Positions 44,992 to 53,436 of a stretch of DNA of 64,000 nt are shown here, piece by piece; within the stretch, counting starts at the first letter, position 1; each line of letters begins with the position of its first letter. The position numbers and the translations under genes are program-made. The notes beneath the pieces were generated by a model. The model did not search any database, was not told the origin of the DNA, and worked only from the letters and a program-made list of their open reading frames with translations. This DNA is from Phenylobacterium sp. GTDB taxonomy: Bacteria; Pseudomonadota; Alphaproteobacteria; Caulobacterales; Caulobacteraceae. Location: NCBI RefSeq assembly GCF_004297125.1, contig NZ_SCVD01000025.1:186001-250000 (forward strand). The letters run 5' to 3'.

Positions 44992-45965
44992 CGGCGCCTC
45001 TTGAAGGGTTCGGGGTCCGCCTCGTGCTCGTCGAAGCCGAAACGTTGGAAGCCCGCGCGCAGCTCCGGGCTGATCGGGGCCTCCAGCGCCAGGGTCCCGC
45101 GCGACGGATGCGGCAGGATCAGGCGGCGGGCGTGGAGCTGCAGCTTCAGGCCCTCGGAGAGGCTGACGGAGGCTTCGTTGTTGTACTTGGGGTCGCCCAG
45201 GATCGGGTGGCCCATGGCCAGCATGTGGGCGCGCAGCTGGTGCGTGCGGCCGGTGTGGGGCCACAGCGCCATCCAGGCGGCGCGGGGGCCGGCGCGGGCG
45301 ATGGTCACGAACTCGGTCTCGGCGGTCTCGGCGCGCTCGTCCTTGGGATCGACCGGAACCATCATCTCGCGGTCGCCGACGCCCTTCTTGGCCAACGGCA
45401 GGTCCAGCACGCCCTCGCCCGGCTTGGGGAAGCCGGACACGATGGCCCAGTAGATCTTCTGCGCCCGGCGCTTGGCGAAGGCGCCCGCCAGCTTCGCCGC
45501 CGCCTGGGGCGACTTGCCCAGCACCAGCACCCCCGAGGTGTCGCGGTCCAGGCGGTGGACCAGCCGGGGCCGCTCCAGCCCCTCGCCCCAGGCCGACAGC
45601 AGGCGATCCACGTGCTTGAGGGTCTTGGTGCCGCCCTGCACGGCCAGGCCCGACGGCTTGTTCAGCGCCAGGACCTCTTCGTCCTCGTAGATCACCAGGC
45701 TTCTGGCGAAGGCCGCGTCGCGCGGGTCCAGCTCGCCCTTCTCGCGCGCCGGCGGAGCGTCCGGCAGCGGCGGCACGCGCACCTGGGCGCCGGCCGCCAG
45801 GCGGGTGTCGGGCTTGGCCCGGGCGCCGTCCACCCGGATCTGGCCCGAGCGGGTCAGCTTCTGGAGCTGGATATGGTTCAGGTGCGGCCAGCGGCGCTTG
45901 AACCAACGGTCCAGGCGCACGCCCTCCTCGCCCTTGTCCACATAGAGGGTGCGGACCTCCCTCAT
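44988..45965 (-). CDS. RluA family pseudouridine synthase with S4 domain (RluC/D type)
   Basis: 325-aa rRNA pseudouridine synthase. An S4-like RNA-binding domain (RLDRWFKRRWPHLNHIQLQK) precedes the catalytic domain with HRLDRDTSGVLVL, where the first Asp is the nucleophile, and WPHTGRTHQLRAHM. The stop overlaps the TPR/oxygenase start as TTGA, and the ATG at 45965 overlaps the crcB stop (ATGA), giving a three-gene operon. Confidence 0.88.
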   Translation of the reverse strand: MREVRTLYVDKGEEGVRLDRWFKRRWPHLNHIQLQKLTRSGQIRVDGARAKPDTRLAAGAQVRVPPLPDAPPAREKGELDPRDAAFARSLVIYEDEEVLALNKPSGLAVQGGTKTLKHVDRLLSAWGEGLERPRLVHRLDRDTSGVLVLGKSPQAAAKLAGAFAKRRAQKIYWAIVSGFPKPGEGVLDLPLAKKGVGDREMMVPVDPKDERAETAETEFVTIARAGPRAAWMALWPHTGRTHQLRAHMLAMGHPILGDPKYNNEASVSLSEGLKLQLHARRLILPHPSRGTLALEAPISPELRAGFQRFGFDEHEADPEPFKRRR

Positions 45966-46345
45966 GCGAGGAGCCGCCGCATCAGCAGCAGGCCCGCGAA
46001 CAGCGCCAGGATCGACAGCACCACCGAACCCAGGCTGTAGAGGGCGGCCTGGCCGTAAGCCTTGCGCTCGACCATCAGCGCCACCTCCAGCGAATAGGCC
46101 GAGAAGGTCGTGAAGCCGCCCAGCACGCCCACGCCCAGCAGCAGCCGCCACTTCTCCTGATCGGCCCCACCGCGCAGGGCGAGCACCCCCGCCAGCACGC
46201 CCATCAGGAAGCCGCCCAGGATGTTGGCCACGAAGGTGCCGTACGGCCAGGCGTAGCCCAGCGACCGCATCGCCTGCACGCCGAGGAGGTAACGGGCCAC
46301 CGCGCCCGTCGCACCGCCGGCCGCCACCAGGAGAAGAGTCTGCAT
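45962..46345 (-). CDS. crcB: CrcB/FluC fluoride channel
   Basis: 127-aa four-TM protein. GGATGAVARYLLG in TM1, GTFVANILGGFLMG in TM2 and GGFTTFSAYSLE in the discontinuous TM3 are Fluc signatures; the Asn and the Phe residues line the pore. It exports fluoride. No fluoride riboswitch consensus was seen in the 56 bases upstream. Confidence 0.92.
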   Translation of the reverse strand: MQTLLLVAAGGATGAVARYLLGVQAMRSLGYAWPYGTFVANILGGFLMGVLAGVLALRGGADQEKWRLLLGVGVLGGFTTFSAYSLEVALMVERKAYGQAALYSLGSVVLSILALFAGLLLMRRLLA

Positions 46346-46401
46346 GACGCGCCTTATGCGACGGCAAGACTTAGTTTGCCAATGTCGGCGAAACTACACC
46401 G

Positions 46402-47628
46402 ATGTCACGGGCCCACGTCGGTATGACCGTCTCGAAGATCACTGCCGCGGACGCCGCGACAGTGCTCGAACGCCTGGCCGGCTCGGACCGGGTCGAACGC
46501 GGCGCGGTCTACGTCATCAGCGTCGAGGCGATCCGCGAACGTTCCGGCGAACGCTGGCCCAAGAAGCGGGACGACGTCTGGGGCTACCTTGGGCGCAAGC
46601 TCAACGAATACCTGTCCTATCAGGACATCCATCACCGGATCAGCGAGACCGACGTCCTGGTCGCCATGACCACGGAGGACGGCGTCGCGGCCCAGGCCGT
46701 CGGCATGAAGGTCCTTGAGGACGTGCTAGAGTTCTTCCTGGGCTCGGTCGAGCGGATGGACATCCGCATCAGGTCGGTCAGCAGGATCGAGGGCGACGAG
46801 CTCACGGTCGCCGACCTGGACCCGGCCGTGATCGCCAAGGCCCGCGAGACCGAGTCCTCCGCCCCCTTCCGCCGCCAGGTCAGCACCGAGCGCGAGCGCG
46901 AGCGCAATCCGATCTCCTTCGTAGCCGCCAACGGCCAGCGGCTGCGCGTGGACTTCGCCCTCGAACATGTGATCAGCCTGAGCCACAAGGTCACCGCGGT
47001 CCTGCGCGTCGAGCCGATGGTCAGCTTCAGCGCCACCGGCGAGATCATCCCCACGCGGCGGTTCGCCCGCCTGTCGGACGCCGACGTCCTGGCCATCGAC
47101 CGCGCCACCCTGGCGTTCGGCGCGCTCTTCATGCCGGTGGACGCCCGCAGCCAGCCCCCCGTGATCCTGCCGGCCTCGTTCCGCACCATGGGGGGCCGCA
47201 AGGGCCGCCAGGAGCTGGTGAGCATCGAAGGCGTCACGCCGGAGCGCGTGCGCCAGGGCATGATGCTGGAATTCATCGACATCGACCGCGGCACGCCCGC
47301 TGGCCGCATGGTCGAGGTCGTCAGCCTGGTCGGCAGCCTGACGCGCGGCGTGCTGGCCCGCCTGCAGCCGACCCGGGACGCGCTGGAGCCGATCCAGGGC
47401 GCCCGGTTCAACGGCCTGTCGATCGACTTCTCCGACGTCACCCTGCCTCGCCCGAAGCTGGAGGCGTTCATGCGGCTGATGGCGCACCAGATGCGCGGCA
47501 AGGCGCCGGCGCTGATCGCCCAGGGCCTCTCCGACTTCCGCCACATGGACATGGCCGACGACGCGGGCTTCACCCATGCCGGCGTGCGCTCGCCGCCGCT
47601 CACCAATCTCGGGCGGGAAGTGGCCTAA
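46402..47628 (+). CDS. unrecognised protein, possible degenerate GGDEF-EAL pair
   Basis: 408-aa soluble protein. Residues 25-130 (ISVEAIRERSGERWPKKR, YLSYQDIHHRISETDVLVAM, KVLEDVLEFFLGSVERMDI) have the secondary-structure rhythm of a GGDEF domain but lack the GGDEF motif. Residues 170-390 (LRVEPMVSFSATGEIIPTRR, LIAQGLSDFRHMDMADDAGF) recall an EAL domain without the metal ligands. If so, it would be a catalytically dead c-di-GMP effector. This is inference; the family is not recognised. It starts at ATG 46402 or 46423. Confidence 0.5.
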   Translation: MSRAHVGMTVSKITAADAATVLERLAGSDRVERGAVYVISVEAIRERSGERWPKKRDDVWGYLGRKLNEYLSYQDIHHRISETDVLVAMTTEDGVAAQAVGMKVLEDVLEFFLGSVERMDIRIRSVSRIEGDELTVADLDPAVIAKARETESSAPFRRQVSTERERERNPISFVAANGQRLRVDFALEHVISLSHKVTAVLRVEPMVSFSATGEIIPTRRFARLSDADVLAIDRATLAFGALFMPVDARSQPPVILPASFRTMGGRKGRQELVSIEGVTPERVRQGMMLEFIDIDRGTPAGRMVEVVSLVGSLTRGVLARLQPTRDALEPIQGARFNGLSIDFSDVTLPRPKLEAFMRLMAHQMRGKAPALIAQGLSDFRHMDMADDAGFTHAGVRSPPLTNLGREVA

Positions 47629-48110
47629 ATCCGTTCGCCCAGGCTACGTCGCAGGGCGCGGGCGTCGTAGGTGTCCTCGCCGCGCGGCCGCTCGCCCCGG
47701 CCCATCACCACCTCGATGGTGGACGCCAGCGACGGCCCCCCGCCCAGGTTGAAGGTCGTGCCAACGCCGACGCTGACCCCGCTGCGATAGCCGAAGTCGC
47801 CGCCGCCGACGCCGACGCCCATGCGCGGGCCCCGGTCGGGCCGCCCCTCCAGGAAGCGGTCGGCGACCCGGAACCAGTCGTAGCCGCCGGCGATGGCGAG
47901 GTCGGCCGCTCGCATCAGCGCGTAGTCCGTCACCTGCTGCGGCGGCGCGCCCGGCCCGCCCCGGAAGGTGATCCGGTAGCGGCCCGGCTCGATCCGATAG
48001 TCGGAATAGCCCACGGCCTGCGGCCCGGCCGCCGGCTGGTAGAGCGTGGGCGTCGTGGCGCAGGCGGCCAGCGACAGGGCGGCGGCTGCGGCGATGAGCA
48101 TGCGCTTCAT
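47625..48110 (-). CDS. CC0125/CC1285-type lipoprotein
   Basis: 161-aa predicted lipoprotein: MKRMLIAAAAALSLAACATT contains the lipobox LAAC. The mature part has GYSDYRIEPGRYRITFRGGP and DYALMRAADLAIAGGYDWFRVAD, typical of this Caulobacterales family, followed by a glycine-rich stretch. Function is unknown. It converges with the 46402 gene with overlapping stop regions. Confidence 0.82.
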   Translation of the reverse strand: MKRMLIAAAAALSLAACATTPTLYQPAAGPQAVGYSDYRIEPGRYRITFRGGPGAPPQQVTDYALMRAADLAIAGGYDWFRVADRFLEGRPDRGPRMGVGVGGGDFGYRSGVSVGVGTTFNLGGGPSLASTIEVVMGRGERPRGEDTYDARALRRSLGERI

Positions 48111-48190
48111 GGTAAACGGTCCAAACTCGGAAAGGCGTGTCCCTTCCGAAGCTTATACGCCGAAACGGACGATCTGGCTGCGCCGTTCCG

Positions 48191-48922
48191 CTAAACCAGC
48201 CCCAGGGCCGCGACGAGGCCCGCGAAGTCGGCGGGTGGCGGCGCTTCGAGGCGCTTCTCCCCGCCGCCAGGATGCGGGAACTTCAGCGCCGTGGCGTGCA
48301 GCATTAGGCGCGGCACGGGCTGGCCGCCCACCACCAGGGCGCCGCCGTAGCGGGCGTCGCCGGCGATCGGACGGCCGATGTGGGCCAGATGCACCCGCAA
48401 CTGGTGCATCCGACCGGTCTCCGGATCGAGCTCCAGCAGGGCCGCGCCGTCGGTGTGCTTGAGCGTGCGATAGCGCGAGACCGCCAGTTCCGCGTCCGGA
48501 TGGTCCGGCGGGCATGGCCGCATATAGGCCTCGCGGCCGGTCTCGTCGCGGCGCAGGGCCTGCTCGATCCGGCCGCCCTTGGGCTCCGGCGCGCCGGGCG
48601 TGACGATGGCCAGATAGGTCTTGGCGAACCGCCGCGCCATCAGCGCCTTGCCCAGGAAGCCGGCCGCCGGCTTGGTCTTGGCGGTCAGGATCACGCCTGA
48701 GGTGTCGCGGTCTAGCCGATGGATCAGCCTGGGCCGCGCCTTCCCGGGCTTCGCGAAGGCCCACAGCAGCTCGTCCAGCGTATGGACCTGCCCGCGCCCG
48801 CCCTGGCTGGACAGGCCCGCCGGCTTGTTCAGCGCCAGGATCTCGGCGTCCTCATACATGACGAGGCCGCGGACGAACGCGACCTCTTCGGGCGACAGCT
48901 TGACCGGCGTCTGGACTTTCAC
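48191..48922 (-). CDS. RluA family pseudouridine synthase without S4 domain
   Basis: 243-aa catalytic-only enzyme: LALNKPAGLSSQGG, HRLDRDTSGVILTAKT (nucleophile Asp), DPETGRMHQLRVHLAHIGRP. It is shorter than the other RluA enzyme in this window and lacks an RNA-binding S4 domain. The start is uncertain between GTG 48922 and ATG 48946; the latter would overlap the upstream gene. Confidence 0.85.
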   Translation of the reverse strand: MKVQTPVKLSPEEVAFVRGLVMYEDAEILALNKPAGLSSQGGRGQVHTLDELLWAFAKPGKARPRLIHRLDRDTSGVILTAKTKPAAGFLGKALMARRFAKTYLAIVTPGAPEPKGGRIEQALRRDETGREAYMRPCPPDHPDAELAVSRYRTLKHTDGAALLELDPETGRMHQLRVHLAHIGRPIAGDARYGGALVVGGQPVPRLMLHATALKFPHPGGGEKRLEAPPPADFAGLVAALGLV

Positions 48923-48932
48923 GCCGCCGGGT

Positions 48933-49373
48933 TTAGCGGAGCACACCCCGCTTCGTCATCGTCCACGCGTACCAGACGAAGAACAGGCAGATCACCACGA
49001 TGATCGCGGGCATGACCGGGCTCATCACGGCCGCAGCCCCCGGCGTGACCAGGTTGTAGGTCAGCGAGCCCACGGCCCCCAGGGTGGAGAGCGCGAACGC
49101 GTGCATCGCCCAGCGCATTCGGAGCAGGAGCAACAGCGAACCCGCGACCGAGCCCCACACGCCGATGGCCCAGACGGCGTGCATCCAGCCCGGGAAGGCG
49201 GCCATGAGCGCGATCTGCCCGTCGGTCATGCCCATCTGCCGATAGTAGGTCTCGCCCTGCAGATGGCTCATCGTGTAGTCGTAGCCGCCGAATCCGTTCC
49301 AGAGCACGGCGATCGCCGCGACCACCCAGAAGTGCCAGGGCGCGCTGCGGCTGGTGTCGATAGCTTCGGTCAT
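48933..49373 (-). CDS. four-TM membrane protein of unknown function
   Basis: 146-aa protein with four hydrophobic segments: WVVAAIAVLWNGFGGYDY, FPGWMHAVWAIGVWGSVAGS, FALSTLGAVGSLTYNLV and MPAIIVVICLFFVWYAWTM. The N-terminal WNGFGGYDYTMSHLQGETYY is a conserved pattern in alphaproteobacterial hypothetical proteins. No function is assigned. Confidence 0.7.
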   Translation of the reverse strand: MTEAIDTSRSAPWHFWVVAAIAVLWNGFGGYDYTMSHLQGETYYRQMGMTDGQIALMAAFPGWMHAVWAIGVWGSVAGSLLLLLRMRWAMHAFALSTLGAVGSLTYNLVTPGAAAVMSPVMPAIIVVICLFFVWYAWTMTKRGVLR

Positions 49374-49443
49374 CTTGGCGTCCCTCCCATGGACCTGGGA
49401 GCGAGCCTAAGCCCGGCTCATCCGCAGAACAATGGTCGGCGTG

Positions 49444-50748
49444 TCACTCGCCGCGCTCGCGGCGCAGGGCGGCCCAGCGCTCGAGACGCTCCTTGATCCG
49501 CGCCTCGGAGCCTTCGCCGCGCGGCTGGTAGAACTGCCGCCGCTCCATCCCCTCGGGGAAGTAGTTCTGGCCCGAGAAGCCCTCGGGCGCGTCGTGGTCG
49601 TAGGCGTAGCCCTTGCCGTAGCCCAGATCCTTCATGAGCTTGGTGGGGGCGTTGCGGATGTGGGCCGGCGGCATCAGCGAGCCGGTTTCCTTGGCCGCCT
49701 TCATGGCGGCCTTGAACGCCACATAGACCGCGTTCGACTTGGGCGCGGCGGCCATGTGGACCACGAGCTGGGCCAGGGCGATCTCACCCTCGGGCGAGCC
49801 CAGGAAATCGTAGGTGTCCTTGGCGGCGTTGGCGAGCACCAGCGACATGGGGTCCGCCTCGCCGATGTCCTCCGCCGCCGCGCGGATCAGGCGGCGCGCG
49901 ATGAACAGCGGGTCCTCGCCCCCGGTCAGCATGCGGGCCAGCCAGTAGAGCGCCGCGTCCGGGTCCGAACCCCGGATCGACTTATGCAGGGCCGAGATGA
50001 GGTTGTAGTGCTCTTCCCGGTCCTTGTCGTAGGCCGGGCTGCGCTTCTGCAGCACCTGGCCCAGAGCCTTGGTGTCCAGCGGCTTGGCCGAACCGATATT
50101 GAACAGGGTCTCGGCCAGGGTCAGCAGATAGCGGCCGTCGCCGTCGGCCATGGCCATCAGGGCGGCGCGCGCCTCGGGCTCCAGCGGCAGCTCGCGGCCC
50201 TCATGCTCCTCGGCCTTGGAGAGCAGGGTCTGCAACGCCTCCTCGTCCAGGCGTTTCAGCACATAGACCTGGCTGCGCGACAGGAGAGCGCCGTTCAGCT
50301 CGAACGAGGGGTTCTCGGTGGTCGCCCCCACCAGGGTGACGATCCCCTCCTCCACGAAGGGCAGGAAGCCGTCCTGCTGGGCGCGGTTGAACCGGTGGAT
50401 CTCGTCGACGAACAGCAGGGTCGCCTGCCCGGCCAGCCGGCGGGTTCGGGCCTGTTCGAAGGCCTTCTTCAGGTCGGCGACGCCGGAGAACACCGCCGAG
50501 AGCTGCTGGAACTCGTAGCCCGCCTCCTTGGCCAGCAGGCGCGCGATGGTGGTCTTGCCGGTGCCGGGTGGACCCCAGAGGATCATGGACGACAGCCGCC
50601 TGGCCTCGGCCATTCGGCGGATCGGGCCCTCGGGCCCCAGCAGGTGGTCCTGGCCCACCACCTCGTCCAGCTTCTGCGGGCGCAGGCGGTCGGCGAGCGG
50701 CGACGGCTGCTGGGGCGTCAGGCCCGCGGCTTCGAAGAGATCGGCCAT
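49444..50748 (-). CDS. rarA: replication-associated recombination protein A (RarA/MgsA)
   Basis: 434-aa AAA+ ATPase that acts at stalled replication forks. Walker A is WGPPGTGKTTIARLL; Walker B LLFVDEIHRFNRAQQD; sensor 1 GATTENPSFELN. The C-terminal GGEDPLFIARRLIRAAAEDI and QNYFPEGM are RarA-specific. ATG 50748 starts MADLFEAAG; a further ATG at 50763 is possible. Confidence 0.93.
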   Translation of the reverse strand: MADLFEAAGLTPQQPSPLADRLRPQKLDEVVGQDHLLGPEGPIRRMAEARRLSSMILWGPPGTGKTTIARLLAKEAGYEFQQLSAVFSGVADLKKAFEQARTRRLAGQATLLFVDEIHRFNRAQQDGFLPFVEEGIVTLVGATTENPSFELNGALLSRSQVYVLKRLDEEALQTLLSKAEEHEGRELPLEPEARAALMAMADGDGRYLLTLAETLFNIGSAKPLDTKALGQVLQKRSPAYDKDREEHYNLISALHKSIRGSDPDAALYWLARMLTGGEDPLFIARRLIRAAAEDIGEADPMSLVLANAAKDTYDFLGSPEGEIALAQLVVHMAAAPKSNAVYVAFKAAMKAAKETGSLMPPAHIRNAPTKLMKDLGYGKGYAYDHDAPEGFSGQNYFPEGMERRQFYQPRGEGSEARIKERLERWAALRRERGE

Positions 50749-50794
50749 AAGGACCCTTAGCAAACCCCGGCGGCGATGGTGAGGCGCATCGACG

Positions 50795-51235
50795 TCAGGA
50801 TCGGTCGGCGGCCTGATCGAACCGCGTCCGCGCCGCCTCGACCTCCGGCCGGTTCTTGAACGCCCACTCGCCCAGGGCCTCGATCGGCTTGCGCAGCGAC
50901 TGCCCCAGCTCGGTGAGCTCGTAGTCCACCCGCGGCGGAATGGTCGGGAAGACCGTGCGCGTCACCAGCCCGTCGCGCTCCAGGCCGCGCAGGGTCAGCG
51001 TCAGCATGCGCTGGGAGATGCCGTTGATGGCGCGGCGCATCTCGTTGAACCGTCGCGGGCCCGGGGCCAGCAGCATGACGACCATCACGCTCCACTTGTC
51101 GCCGATGCGCGACAGGATGTCGGTCACTGGCCGGCAGCTCGACTCCACCGAGGCCACCCCGTGCTTCTCCATCCTGGCGAAGACCTCCTCGTGGGAGAGA
51201 CCGCCATCGGTCACATGCGTGTGCTCGGGGACCAA
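50795..51235 (-). CDS. HxlR family transcriptional regulator
   Basis: 146-aa winged-helix repressor with the single-Cys HxlR plan: SSCRPVTDILSRIGDKWSVM (sensing Cys), RRFNEMRRAINGISQRMLTL, VFPTIPPRVDYELTELGQSL. It is divergent from the azoreductase gene and almost certainly controls it, responding to quinones or electrophiles. Repeats in the shared 80-base region are candidate operators. Confidence 0.88.
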   Translation of the reverse strand: MVPEHTHVTDGGLSHEEVFARMEKHGVASVESSCRPVTDILSRIGDKWSVMVVMLLAPGPRRFNEMRRAINGISQRMLTLTLRGLERDGLVTRTVFPTIPPRVDYELTELGQSLRKPIEALGEWAFKNRPEVEAARTRFDQAADRS

Positions 51236-51289
51236 AATAGTGCCTTCTTGTGAGGGGCTCGACGGTTACGCAAATAGTGCTGGTCACAA
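51235..51289. promoter_or_regulatory. operator-like repeats between HxlR regulator and azoR
   Basis: AAATAGTGC occurs as a direct repeat at 51235-51243 and 51272-51280, and TTGTGA (51248-51253) is inverted as TCACAA at 51284-51289. They fill the divergent promoter region, which is notably AT-richer than its neighbours. Confidence 0.5.
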
Positions 51290-51315
51290 AAATATACCAG
51301 CCCAAGGACCTCTCC

Positions 51316-51942
51316 GTGAACCTCCTCCATGTCGATTCCAGCATCCTCGGCGACCACTCGGTCAGCCGGAAGATCTCCGCCGCCGCCGTGGCCGCCCTGC
51401 GCGCCGCGACGCCCGACGTCCGCGTGACCTACCGCGACCTCGACGCCGCGCCCGCCCCGCACCAGTCCGGCGCCCTGCTGGCCGCGCGGGCCACGCCGGC
51501 CGAGGCGCGCACTCCCGACCAGGCCCGTGACGTGGCCGAGGCCGACGCGATTCTCGAGGAGTTCCTGGCGGCTGACGTCGTGGTGCTGGGCGTGCCGATG
51601 TACAATTTCGGCATCCCCAGCCAGCTCAAAAGCTGGATCGACCACCTCGCCGTGGCCGGCCGGACCTTCAGCTACTCCGAGGCCGGCGTCAAAGGACTCG
51701 CCGGAGGCAAGCGCGTGATCCTAGCCTCTTCGCGCGGCGGCTTCTACGGCCCTGAGAGCCCGGCGGCGGCCCTCCAGCACCAGGAGAGCTACCTGCGCGG
51801 CTTCTTCGGCTTCATCGGCGTGACGGACATCGAGGTGGTCGGCGCCGAAGGCGTCAACATCAGCCCCGACCTCAAGCAGACGGCGCTCGAAGCCGCCGTC
51901 GCCCAGGCGGCGGTTCTCTCACCGCTGAGTAAGGCCGCCTAG
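51316..51942 (+). CDS. azoR: FMN-dependent NADH-azoreductase
   Basis: 208-aa flavodoxin-fold quinone/azo reductase. NLLHVDSSILGDHSVSRKIS binds the FMN phosphate, GVPMYNFGIPSQLKSWIDH holds the isoalloxazine ring, and LASSRGGFYG is typical. The start GTG 51316 follows AAGGACCTCTCC. It detoxifies quinones and azo compounds by two-electron reduction and is divergent from an HxlR regulator. Confidence 0.9.
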   Translation: MNLLHVDSSILGDHSVSRKISAAAVAALRAATPDVRVTYRDLDAAPAPHQSGALLAARATPAEARTPDQARDVAEADAILEEFLAADVVVLGVPMYNFGIPSQLKSWIDHLAVAGRTFSYSEAGVKGLAGGKRVILASSRGGFYGPESPAAALQHQESYLRGFFGFIGVTDIEVVGAEGVNISPDLKQTALEAAVAQAAVLSPLSKAA

Positions 51943-51953
51943 CGCGAAGCGGC

Positions 51954-53366
51954 TCAGGCCGCGAAGGTCTGGGTCAGCAGCCGGCCATTGCGCTCGACGG
52001 TCACCCGCCAGGCCCGCGCCGGGCTGGCGATGACCCCCGCCAGGTCCCGCACGCTGGTGATCTTCAGCCCGTTCACCTCGCGAACGATGTCGCCACGCTG
52101 CAGGCCGATATTGCGCGCCAGGCCTGCGCCGGGGTTCGTCACCAGCACCCCGGTTCCGGCGAAGGGATCCAGGCCCAGTTCGTCGGCCACCGCCGGGGAC
52201 AGGTTGACCACGGTGGCGCCGGCGAACGGATTGCGGCCGGCCAGAGTGCGCTCGTCCCGCGCCGGCGTGGCGGGCGCCGCCTCGGCGCGCAGGGTGACGG
52301 TCTGGTCCTGGCCATTGGCCCGGCGCACCGTGAGCCGGAGGCTGTCGCCCGGTCGATGCGTGCCGATGGCGTAGCTGAGCGCCGCCGCATCCACGACGGG
52401 CCGGCCGTCGACCTGCAGTACGACGTCGCCCTGGCGCAGACCCGCCCGCGCCGCCGAACCGTTCGGCCAGAGGTCGGCGATCATCGCCCCTTGCGGCAGG
52501 GGCAGGCCCAGGCTGCGGGCCATCTCGGCGCTGACGGTCTGGGTGCGCGCACCGAACCACGGACGCACCACGGCGCGGCCGCCGCCGGCGGCGGTCTCCA
52601 CCACGCGGCGCACGACGGCGGCGGGGATGGCGAACCCCACGCCCGACGAGCTCCCCGAGCGCGAGAGGATGAAGCTGTTCACCCCGATCAGATTGCCGTC
52701 CATGTCGACGAGGGCGCCCCCGGAATTGCCCGGGTTGATCGCCGCATCGGTCTGGATGAAGGCCGAGCCGGCCTCGCCGGTCGGGTCGGTGGTGCGGTTC
52801 AGCGCCGAGACGATGCCGTTGGTCACCGTCTGGCCGACGCCGAAGGGATCGCCGATGGCCAGGACCAGGTCGCCGACCTGGGTGTCGCCGCTGTCGTCCA
52901 TAGCCAGCACCGGCAGGCGTTCGCCGGCGGGGACGTCGATCTTGAGGACGGCGAGGTCCGTGCGAGGATCGGCCAGCAGGACGCGGGCGGCGAATTCGCG
53001 CCGGTCGTTCAGCGCCACGGTGATCTCCTGGCCGCCCTCCACGACGTGGTTGTTGGTCACGATGATGCCGTCGGCTCGGACGATCACGCCGGAACCCAGC
53101 GACTGGGCGACCCGCGCCTGCGGCACGCCGAGGCCGAACATCTGCCAGAACGGATCGACCTGCTGACGCACCATCCGCTTGGCCGAGATGTTCACCACGG
53201 CGGGGGCGGTCCTCTGCACGACCGGGGCGAAGGACGACTTCATCGCCGCCGCGCTGGGCGGCGGCGCGCGGGTCGGCTCGGCGAAGGTGGCGGCCGGCTG
53301 GCCAATGGCGTGGCCGGCCGTCAGGGCCATCAGGACGGCGGGTATCAGGACGCGAAGCGCGCGCAT
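51954..53366 (-). CDS. Do/DegQ-like periplasmic serine endoprotease with two PDZ domains
   Basis: 470-aa exported protease: signal peptide ends around HAIGQ. The catalytic triad is His in VTNNHVVEGG, Asp in DPRTDLAVLK and Ser in NPGNSGGALV. PDZ1 begins near LPLPQGAMIADLWPNGSAAR, PDZ2 near VLVTNPGAGLARNIGL. It degrades or refolds damaged envelope proteins. It is transcribed away from azoR, with overlapping 3' regions. Confidence 0.9.
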   Translation of the reverse strand: MRALRVLIPAVLMALTAGHAIGQPAATFAEPTRAPPPSAAAMKSSFAPVVQRTAPAVVNISAKRMVRQQVDPFWQMFGLGVPQARVAQSLGSGVIVRADGIIVTNNHVVEGGQEITVALNDRREFAARVLLADPRTDLAVLKIDVPAGERLPVLAMDDSGDTQVGDLVLAIGDPFGVGQTVTNGIVSALNRTTDPTGEAGSAFIQTDAAINPGNSGGALVDMDGNLIGVNSFILSRSGSSSGVGFAIPAAVVRRVVETAAGGGRAVVRPWFGARTQTVSAEMARSLGLPLPQGAMIADLWPNGSAARAGLRQGDVVLQVDGRPVVDAAALSYAIGTHRPGDSLRLTVRRANGQDQTVTLRAEAAPATPARDERTLAGRNPFAGATVVNLSPAVADELGLDPFAGTGVLVTNPGAGLARNIGLQRGDIVREVNGLKITSVRDLAGVIASPARAWRVTVERNGRLLTQTFAA

Positions 53367-53436
53367 GGGGTCTCCGAAAACGAACGGTCGCACGCTACGC
53401 AGGTTTCCGGCGCAATAAAGGCGAAGCTGCCGCAGA

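Noticed and set aside
46346..46401. Fluoride riboswitch upstream of crcB
   Set aside because: The 56-base gap lacks the crcB-motif consensus and is too short to hold it along with a promoter.
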